Part shown: piece by piece, positions 1-7,376 of the stretch
Layout of the letters: each line of letters begins with the position of its first letter
Position numbering within the stretch: position 1 is the first letter of the stretch
Assembly: GCA_021292165.1 (NCBI GenBank)
Contig: CM037888.1
Coordinates: 27,641,140-27,705,139 of the forward strand
DNA length: 64,000 bases
Source of the DNA: Shinisaurus crocodilurus
Taxonomy: Eukaryota > Chordata > Lepidosauria > Squamata > Shinisauridae
Direction of reading: 5' to 3'
Made by a program: the position numbers and the translations under genes
Notes under the pieces: generated by a model
The model's database searches: none
What the model saw: only the letters and a program-made list of their open reading frames with translations
Told to the model about the DNA's origin: nothing

Positions 1-785
1 TAACATTTTTGACTGAACAGGCGGTTGGAAGTCTGAAATGGCAGGTGTGTCGGTGGGTCTATAAACCCATTGTCATGGTCAGACCATTTCATGGCGGTGT
101 TTAGAAAGTAGTAGCTTTCCACTTTTCCGTAGTGGCAGACCCAATAGATTGGTTCGCCCACCCTTGAGAGATATGTAATACCCTGAGGGAATTTCCTGTT
201 GATATGACTATTCTCCCTATGTAATAGAGAGATGGAATTGGCTGTTGACATGATCACTCCCTGTGTTGTAATGCATAGCCAACACCCTGGTTAGAGGTGG
301 TGAAGACTAGAGAACTGGGGGTTGCCTATTCCCTACTGAGCCCAATTCAAGTTGCTGGTGCCCTAAATGGCTTGGTGCCTCCTCCCATATCGGCCTGCCC
401 ATGCATTAAGATTGTCACGAAGAGGAGACCTTTTTCCAGGTTCCATCTATCTGTGCATGATGCATATTCAAAAGAGAAGACCTCCTCTGTGGTGGTGCCC
501 CAGCTTTGAAATTCCCACCCAAGGGAGGTACACCAGAAGTCAACATTGTATCCCTTTCAGTGCCATGTTTAAACCCTTTTTATTTGCCAAGGCATTTTAA
601 ATCACTGTATTTTCAGCTGGTTAAATAGTTTTATCCCTCTCAATTTGATTGAATTGTTCTTTAATTGAAACTTTATCTAGTTTTTTAATATTGTATTGGA
701 TTCACATTTTGTATGCACACTGCCATGGAGTCTAATTTTGGATGAAGGTGTGGTTTATACATTCTTAAAGTAAATAAAATAAAAT
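1..785 (+). mobile_element. L2 LINE relic (internally deleted)
   Basis: Degenerate non-LTR retrotransposon. Bases 30-110 correspond to the end of the L2 endonuclease region seen intact near 3270-3330 (shared phrase cattgtcatggtcaga). Bases 330-600 correspond to the L2 C-terminus, with residues like FKPFLFAKAF where other copies have FRRHLKTFLLAQYF. The RT core is missing, so a large internal deletion is inferred. The 3' part ends in an AAATAAAATAAAAT-type tail near 770-788, as L2 copies do. No coding capacity remains. The left boundary lies outside the window. Confidence 0.7.
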
Positions 786-869
786 AAATGGAGATTGGGG
801 AATGTATATATTATAAATACACTTATAAATAGAGTAACATGACATTATTTTGAGGGTTTTTTTCCCCAT

Positions 870-1560
870 AGCTGCGCACTACCCGCATATATAAAGATCA
901 GGAGCCAGAAAATTCAACATCACTGGAGCACAAAGAGATACCAGTCCTTGTGAACTTGATTTCTGGATAATTTCCAATATTATTCTGGCAATGGGATGCA
1001 GGTAACACCAAGTCAATAGCATTGAAAAAATGATCCTTCAACGCCAACTTCAGTGGACCGGTCATGTTGTTCGAATGTCTGACTGCCGTCTCCCAAAGCA
1101 GTTACTTTATTCCCAACTCAAGGATGGAAAGCGGAATATCGGTGGTCAATATAAGAGGTTTAAAGATGTTCATGAGGCTAATCTAAAAAAATGCAATATA
1201 AACATCGAAAACTGGGAAGCTCTGGCCCATGAACGACCTAACTGGAGGTTTGCCTTTCACAAAGGTTCTATGGACTTTGAAAGAAGCCCGAGTGCAAGCT
1301 GAAAGGGAGGAATGTGCTAAGCGAAAAGCACGTCAAATGAATCCTTTACAGGACCATCTTCCATCTGGTAACCTATGTCCTCACTGTGGGAAGCTGTGAG
1401 GATCTAGAATTGGCCTCCACAGTCACTTACGGACCCATCGCTAGAGTCTACACAACTTCCTTTTAAATTTCCTCCTTTTAAAATCTCCTTTTTGTAAATT
1501 TTGATCCTGGAAGACAATCTTACTTGGTCATGAGTGATCGCCTGATGATGACATGGTTCA
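870..1560 (+). mobile_element. LINE C-terminal relic with C2H2 finger (RTE-like, lineage uncertain)
   Basis: The frame at 1030-1302 reads LQRQLQWTGHVVRMSDCRLPKQLLY, then KDGKRNIGGQYKRFKDV and NWRFAFHKGS, a C-terminal block found after the RT in many animal non-LTR retrotransposons. About 75 bases further on, another frame gives a C2H2 finger, NLCPHCGKL-stop-GSRIGLHSHLRTHR (1375-1444), broken by one in-frame stop. The 3' end near 1535-1555 shows a short GATGATGA tract of the kind RTE-type LINEs carry. RT and endonuclease are absent: this is a dead 5'-truncated copy. Assignment to RTE rather than another clade is from memory of the family and is not certain. Confidence 0.65.
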
Positions 1561-1639
1561 CATTGTTACAATAATCTCCAGATCCCCATAGATACAATTG
1601 CAATGAATGGCACAGCTTGTCCACAGATATGGTGGAGCA

Positions 1640-2521
1640 AGCAGCAAGAGAACTGCCCCACCTTGCCTGTGGGACTAGCCGTCTTCCCCCTGGTAGGCTG
1701 CAGCTGTGCTTGACAGAGGTGTGGCCCAGCCAGCTACTTCAGTAGCTGGGAGACCAAGGCAGCGGCCTTGGGCAGTGGCCGAAGGGTGGTGCCAAAGGGC
1801 ATCGCCTGTTTGGTGCCCGTTCAGTGCCCGCTCAGGTGCCAGACTCTTTGTCGGGGGTGAGGGTAACTGGATGAGGGCCCTAAGGAGGTACAGTAGTTGG
1901 TTTTAACATATTTTATGGTTTTAACATTTTATCATTACATACCGGTATTTTAACTATGTTATTGGGGGACCTTGCGGAGCAATGGGGTGCCTCTATCTCT
2001 GTGGTTCCGGGTATGGGGAGGCATGGCGTTGGGGGATTAACGAGTGGGCAAAGGAGAAGAGGGGTCAGATATTTGACTGCTTTCCCCTCTTCTGGTTATT
2101 CCCCCAACCGGACGATTCTTGGCAGCCATATCAGCTTACCCTTGGGCCTGGTGTTGCTGCTGCTGAATGCCAGGTCGGCCAAGAATAAAACCTCCCTCAT
2201 CCATGATTTAATTGTGGATGAGGGGGCCGACCTGGCTTGTATTACAGAGACCTGGGTGGATGAAGCGGGAAGGGTGGCCCTCTCGCAATTATGTCCTCCT
2301 GGGTACTCGGTGCAGCACCAACATCGCCTTGGGGGTCAGGGAGGAGGAGTGGCTGTGGTCTATAGGAGTACGATTTCTCTCTCTAGGTTTCCTGTTCACT
2401 CGAAGGCAGGCCTTGAGTGTTTGCACCTTGTGTTGGGCTCCCGAGACAGATTAGGGATTCTGTTGGTGTACCGCCCACCCCGCTGCCCGCCCATCACACT
2501 CCCTGCCTGAGCTGAAGGAGG
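1640..2521 (+). mobile_element. L2-A, part 1: 5' region and endonuclease start
   Basis: First segment of a long L2 LINE. The reading frame at 1956-2510 contains the start of the apurinic-type endonuclease: LNARSAKNKTSLIHDLI (about residues 68-84), then ADLACITETWVDE with the catalytic Glu of the ITETW motif, then GGGVAVVYR and LGILLVYRPPRCP. Bases 1640-2130 are probably the 5' UTR or ORF1 side. The segment stops in the codons for ELKE at 2511-2521, where a 517-bp element was inserted; the frame resumes after 3046. The L2 endonuclease nicks target DNA to prime reverse transcription; this copy is inactive. Confidence 0.85.
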
Positions 2522-3038
2522 TAGGGATGTAAATGCTCGGGGGGGGGGGGTAGCGAGCCAAAATTGGCCCCACTCACGCCCCCCAAGACTCACGGGCCTT
2601 ACCGTGACCCACTCGCCACTCTGCGATGAGCCGCCGCGCCCGCCGCGCCGGGGTCCAGTCGCATCATTTCCAGCTGGATGGAAGTGATGCAACGTGGCGC
2701 TGGGACCCTGCGCCGGTGCGGCGGGACCCCGCGCTGTGTCTTTTCCAAAGAAACCAGGGCAACAGGGCTTAAAACGGCCATTTTAAGCCCTGTTGCCCTG
2801 GTTTCTAAGGAAAAGACACAGACAGCGCGGGGTCCCAGCGCGCTGGAGCAGGTCCTGTCACATCACTTCTGTCCAGCTGGAAGTGATGTGATGGGACCCG
2901 TCACTGCCGGCGTGGCTGCTTGAGCAGTGCAGAAAATCGCTCTGCCCCGTGGAGAAATGAGTGGTGGGCGGCCCCTGCGAGGAGAGGAGAGGAGAGGTGG
3001 GGTGAGCCACCCCTTAAGGTACATTACACACACTCCTA
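2522..3038. mobile_element. Palindromic non-autonomous hAT-like element inside L2-A
   Basis: GC-rich insertion that interrupts the L2-A endonuclease frame. The ends are imperfect inverted repeats (TAGGGATGT at the left; TAGGAGTGT as the reverse complement of the right). The flanks GAAGGAGG (2514-2521) and GACAGAGG (3039-3046) match at 6 of 8 positions, fitting an aged 8-bp hAT target duplication. The interior is a hairpin centred near 2781: AAACCAGGGCAACAGGGCTT is followed by its reverse complement, and the arms extend through the TGTGTCTTTTCC and GCGCTGGGACCC blocks. It holds no transposase frame. The same hairpin core occurs in the element at 43202-43750. Confidence 0.7.
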
Positions 3039-3710
3039 GACAGAGGTGGTCTCAGACTTGGTGTTGTGGACCCCCAGGATGGTGGTTCTGGGGAACTTCA
3101 ACATCTATGCTGGGGCTGCCTTATCTGGGGTGGCTCAGGACTTCATGGCTGCCATGACAACCATGGGCTGTCTCAACACGTTATTGGCCCAACACATGTA
3201 AAGGGACGCACCCTAGACCTGGTTTTTTCGACTGGACAGGTAGATGGTGATCTGGAAGTGGGGGGGCCTAACATCAACCCCTTTGTCATGGTCAGATCAC
3301 TTCCTTTGAGATTTAGACTTTCGGTTCCATTTCCCCTCTGCAAGGGTGGAGGGCCTATTAAAATGGTCTGCCCCCGGAGTCTAATGGAACCGGATGGTTT
3401 CCAGAGGGCTCTGGGGGAGTTTCCTGCTGATATGGTATGCCTTGTTCGCCCTGTGGGATGACCTTTACCGGGAAGGAGACACGGGGAGTGAGACCTTGCT
3501 GATTCTCCTGGATCTCTCAGTGGCATTCGATACCATGGTCGATGGTATCCTTCTGGATAGGCTGGCGGGTTTGGGAGTTGGAGGTACTCCTTTGCAGTGG
3601 TTCCGCTCCTACTTGGCTGGCCAATTCCAGAAGGTGGTGCTGGGGGATTATTGCTCTGCACCATGGCAATTATGCCTGGAGTACCGCAGGGCTGCATTTT
3701 ATCCCCCATG

Positions 3711-3777
3711 CGCTTTAACATCTACACGAAACCACTGGGAGGTTGCTCTTTAACATCTACACGAAACTCATCTGGAG
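3711..3777 (+). repeat. ~37-bp tandem duplication in L2-A RT
   Basis: The block CTTTAACATCTACACGAAAC, followed by a CTGGGAGGTT or TCTGGAGGTT ending, occurs twice in a row, separated by a few bases. It duplicates the codons for FNIYTKP just before the YADD motif and adds a frame disturbance. It is a small local duplication in a dead element, likely from slippage or repair. Confidence 0.75.
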
Positions 3778-4296
3778 GTTTGGGCTGAAGTGTCACCAAT
3801 ATGCGGATGACACCCAGCTCTACCTCTCTTTTTCATCAAATTCAGGTGAGGCAGTGGCTGTTTTGAATCAGTGCCTGGGCCTGGTAATGGACTGGATGAG
3901 GGCCAATAAATTGAAGCTCAATCCAGACAAGACGGAGGTGCTGTTTGTGGGCGGATCATCTGTCCAGAAGGAGGTTACTCACCCTGTCCTAGCCGGGGTT
4001 GCACTCCCCCTAAAGGACAGGGTTCGTAGTTTGGGGGTGCTCCTGGACTCCGAACTCCCACTGGAGTCACAAGTGGACTCGGTGACAAGGAGCGCCTTTT
4101 ATCAGCTCAGCCTGATTTACCAACTACGACCCTATCTGGACAGGCAGAGCCTAGCAACAGTGATCCACGCTCTGGTAACCTCTCGTTTGGACTATTGTAA
4201 CGCGCTCTACGTGGGGCTGCCTTTGAAAATGGTCCGGAGACTTCAATTGGTTCAAAATAGAGCAGCAAGGCTGCTAACGGGACTGGCCGACAAGAA

Positions 4297-4404
4297 CATA
4301 TTACGCCAGTCCCCTATCAACTACATTGGTTACCAATTGAAGTCCAGGCCTGATTCAAAGTGCTAACATTGACATTCAAAGCCCTAAATGGTTTGGGGCC
4401 AGGG
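4297..4404 (+). repeat. Left copy of ~108-bp direct repeat flanking LINE-B
   Basis: L2-A sequence from CATATTACGCCAGTCCCC to GTTTGGGGCCAGGG. It recurs at 5421-5529 with one substitution (AAATGG versus AAACGG) and one inserted A (AGTCCAGG versus AGTACCAGG). Upstream of this copy L2-A is continuous; downstream of it LINE-B begins at once. It is best read as the target-site duplication made by LINE-B integration. Confidence 0.85.
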
Positions 4405-5420
4405 AGGTCAATACATCCCCGCAGCTATCCAGGTATTTGTAGCAAAAGTGATATCCCAACTGCTATATGGCTCACAGGTATGTAATTATAAAAACATTGC
4501 CCCCTTTGAAGTCATACAAAATAAATTTTATCGTACTCTGCTGGGGGTCCCATCCTGTGTGCCAAATACAGCAGTTCATTTGGAGGTTGGACAAATTCCA
4601 GTTAACGCCCGGATATGGATTTTAAAGATTCATTACTGGCTAAAGTTGATTTTTCTCCCGGTAGGTCTGGCACCCTTGACTTTAATAGATATATGCCAGA
4701 CAAAATGGAAACTCTCATTACAAGAGAAATTGAGAAACCTAGGGTTTACAACACAGGCTTTAATAACCCTAGGATATGAGAAAGCCAAATCCATAATCAA
4801 GCAACGAATTTGGGATGTCGAGTTGCAAGTCCATGCATGTGGAATGGCCAGGTACAGTCAAATTAATGATAATGGGAGGGGGTTTACTTTGGCGAGATAT
4901 TTATCCAAGCTAGATATCCCCAAATTCAGAAAAGCTTTTTCGCTGGCCAGATTCAATGTCCTACCATCTGCTCTATTGCAGGGTAGATTTGAAGGCAAAC
5001 CATATTCTGAGCGATTATGCCCATGTGGTCTGAAAGAAGTGGAAACGGTCACTCACGTCTTACTATTCTGCCATTTTTATAGGGATATACGCACTGTATT
5101 TATTAATCCAATTAAGCAGCAAACCTCAAACAATTCTGAGGACCATTACTTAAAACATTTATTAGAGGATAGGAAACCAGAGATCTCCTTAAATGTAGCT
5201 AAGTTTTGTGCGGCTGCAATAAAACTAAGGAGTCACGTCATTAAGAAATCAAATATATAATGTGCTAACATGTATTTTTTTTAAAAAAATTAACAGTTAA
5301 GGTTTACCTTACCTTATATCCTTTAGATATTTTATTGCTTTTATATTTGTATTGATTTTATTGCTCTGTTATTGTTCTGTCTTGCATCTCTGGTCTGTGA
5401 CCGAAATAAAATTTATCTAT
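4405..5420 (+). mobile_element. LINE-B, 5'-truncated non-LTR retrotransposon, inserted in L2-A
   Basis: The frame at 4388-5260 encodes about 285 residues of a C-terminal LINE domain unlike L2: VISQLLYGSQV, FEVIQNKFYRTLLGVPS, IWILKIHYWLKL, LGYEKAKSIIKQRIW and a cysteine/histidine motif CPCGLKEVETVTHVLLFC (C-x-C, then H and C) like the C-terminal knuckles of several LINE clades. The non-coding 3' end is AT-rich and stops in GACCGAAATAAAATTTATC. A second relic of the family lies on the minus strand at 56610-57935 and supplies the RT part. The clade is not certain (I considered R4/Dong-like and I/Jockey-like). This copy lacks RT and endonuclease, but its C-terminal frame is open to the stop, which suggests moderate age. 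Confidence 0.8.
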
Positions 5421-5529
5421 CATATTACGCCAGTCCCCTATCAACTACATTGGTTACCAATTGAAGTACCAGGCCTGATTCAAAGTGCTAACATTGACAT
5501 TCAAAGCCCTAAACGGTTTGGGGCCAGGG
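5421..5529 (+). repeat. Right copy of ~108-bp direct repeat flanking LINE-B
   Basis: Second copy of the L2-A block at 4297-4404, 109 bp long and differing by one substitution and one insertion. From 5530 L2-A continues (YLKERLVPYVPARTL in frame), so the host element is whole once one copy of the repeat and LINE-B are removed. Confidence 0.85.
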
Positions 5530-5870
5530 TATCTGAAGGAACGCCTCGTCCCATACGTGCCTGCCCGAACCTTGAGATCCTCTTCGGAGGTCCTTCTCAG
5601 AGAGCCCCCTCTAAAGGAAGTTAGGAGGGTGGCTGCTAGGGGAAGGGCCTTCTCAGTTGTGGCACCCCATTTGTGGAATCAGCTCCCCAAAGAGGTGCAC
5701 CTGGCACCCACTGTATTATTTTAGGCGCCATTTGAAAACCTTTTTACTTGCCCAATATTTTAATGGTTGATTTTTTAATTCATTTTTATTATTCTACTGT
5801 ACCTCCGGGATGATTCTTTTTGGCTGCTTGGTTTTATTGTGTAATTTTATGTTGTTCTGTATTTTATTTT
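5530..5870 (+). mobile_element. L2-A, part 3: C-terminus and 3' UTR
   Basis: End of the L2-A coding region: GLGPGYLKERLVPYVPARTL, GRAFSVVAPHLWNQLPKEVHLAPT, then the AT-rich 3' UTR. The UTR is interrupted at 5871 by a younger L2 and resumes at 6519. Confidence 0.85.
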
Positions 5871-6518
5871 CTCGCCTAGACTACTGTAATGCCTAGAGAC
5901 TACTGTCTCGCCTAGACTACTGTAATGCGCTCTACGTGGGGTTACCCTTGAAGACGGTCCGGAAGCTTCAGCTGGTACAGAACGTGGCGGCTCGCCTGAT
6001 TAAGGGCAGCCGCCGGCGTGATCACATCACGCCAGTGCTTAATGAGTTGCACTGGCTACCAGTTGCTTGCCGAGCCGAATTCAAGGTGTTGGTTTTGACC
6101 TTTAAAACCCTACACGGCTCCGGCCCAGCTTATCTCAAGGAGCGCCTCCAGCAACATCAAGTAGGCCGCTCAACAAGGTCTGCCACAGACGGCCTTCTCC
6201 TTATCCCGTCAGCCAGAGCAGCCAGGCTGGTGGGGACTAGGAAGAGGGCCTTCTCTGTGGCGGCCCCCACATTATGGAACTCCCTCCCTAGTGACCTTCG
6301 CCATGCCCCCTCCGTGATGAGCTTCCGCCGTGCATTAAAAACATGGCTGTTCAGGCGGGAATATGGGGTGGGTTAGGTTTTTAATAAGAATTTTTATATT
6401 GTTTTAATTATTATATTTTATTGTGTTGTTTTGTTGTATTTTGGTTGTACATCGCCCAGGGTGGCCGGGTGACCAGCCAGATGGGCGATTGATAAATATA
6501 ATAAATAAATAAATAAAT
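5871..6518 (+). mobile_element. L2-B, young 5'-truncated L2 in the L2-A 3' UTR
   Basis: A frame open from 5936 to 6376 encodes the L2 C-terminal 146 residues (MGLPLKTVRKLQLVQNVAAR to LFRREYGVG). The sequence matches 8778-9392 with only about four differences over roughly 560 bp, so both come from a recently active source. The left junction is unusual: CTCGCCTAGACTACTGTAAT occurs at 5871 and again at 5907, a terminal duplication typical of template jumping. The 3' end has the ATAAATAAATAAAT tail. The flanks (near 5844-5866 and 6519-6541) share ATTTTATGTTGTT-type sequence, an imperfect duplication of about 20 bp. Confidence 0.88.
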
Positions 6519-6632
6519 TATTTTATGTTGTTTTGTTTTTAAGATAACTGTTTTTATCCTGTTTCTTTTTGTAAACTGCCCAGGGAGCATTTTGGCTGAT
6601 GGGCGGTGAATAAATATTATAAATAAATAAAT
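6519..6632 (+). mobile_element. L2-A, part 4: 3' end
   Basis: Resumes the L2-A 3' UTR after the nested young L2: GTAAACTGCCCAGGGAGCAT, then GGGCGGTGAATAAATATTAT and an (AAAT)n tail. The terminal motif is the old-subfamily version of the end seen at 6481-6518 and 9343-9392. Confidence 0.8.
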
Positions 6633-6764
6633 AATTATAGCCACAGAGACCCTGCAGTGGTTCCCATGAGAATGGTTATGGATGATTAAAATATGCAGCC
6701 CTGCAAGGGATTAAAAACTCCCCATATTTCCATTATTGTGTTCCTGTGTACACACTCACCCTAA

Positions 6765-6791
6765 CACACACACACACACACACACACACAA
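6765..6791 (+). repeat. (CA)n microsatellite
   Basis: About 13 uninterrupted AC units. Confidence 0.95.
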
Positions 6792-7376
6792 GTTTATGGT
6801 GCCCCTTTTAAATGCATTTGTGAGAAGATTCAGTTGTCTACTTCATGCAAATTCAAATGATACCACAATTTTTATTTCCACGAGGAAGTTCAAGTTGCTC
6901 AAATACTTTCATTTATTAAATTAGCTTGGCAATAAATTTAACTTGAATTTGGTTAAACAACTTTACAACTTGGGAGGTTTGGAAAACAAAATTTAGTTCA
7001 GCTGTCCTCTTTGGAACCTTATTTTTGTAACCCCATAGGATTGCCTCCCCTCAACCTTTTATAGATATTTTCTCTAACCTACATGTCCTGCACATAGCTA
7101 TATTTTCTATCTATGCAAGTAAACATTAGATAAAACAAAAGGGGATGTGGGAGCTCCAGTTCTTGTCCTTCACATGAACCCCTTGAACTTTTATATCACA
7201 TTTCAATTTTTATTTACATTTCCATTTATTTGGAGATTTATATTTGAGGTTTTGACCAAAAATGTCAAAACGCAATAAAAAACAATAGCAAAACAAGCAT
7301 ATCAAAACCAATAAAACATTGATTTAAAATCAGCAAACAAAAACAAACAAACAAACAAACAAAAAATCCAAAAAGA
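6792..7376. other. AT-rich intergenic DNA; possible LINE 3' tail on minus strand
   Basis: No gene is seen. Bases 7190-7330 (repeated AATAAAA and CAATA phrases, with TTTATTTACATTTCCATTTA at the left) resemble the 3' end of a LINE lying on the minus strand, at low confidence. Bases 7336-7365 are an (AAAC)n run. Confidence 0.35.

Larger units (their letters stand above)
3043..4404 (+). mobile_element. L2-A, part 2: endonuclease end and RT with deletion
   Basis: Continuation of L2-A after the inserted hAT-like element. It starts in EVVSDLVLWTP, then MVVLGNFNIYAG (endonuclease) and SQHVIGPTHVKGRTLDLVFS. An internal deletion near 3440 joins the endonuclease end directly to the RT palm (TLLILLDLSVAFDT). 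PGVPQGCILSP (motif B) and HQYADDTQLYLSF (motif C) follow in other frames, then WMRANKLKLNPDKTEVLFVG, VRSLGVLLDSELP and SRLDYCNALYVGLPLK. Frameshifts and a local duplication (3711-3777) make it inactive. It ends inside the C-terminal block at the LINE-B insertion. Confidence 0.88.

Noticed and set aside
4388..5260. 290-aa ORF as a host protein
   Set aside because: It lies between direct repeats inside an L2, has LINE C-terminal motifs and a relative on the other strand at 56610-57935.
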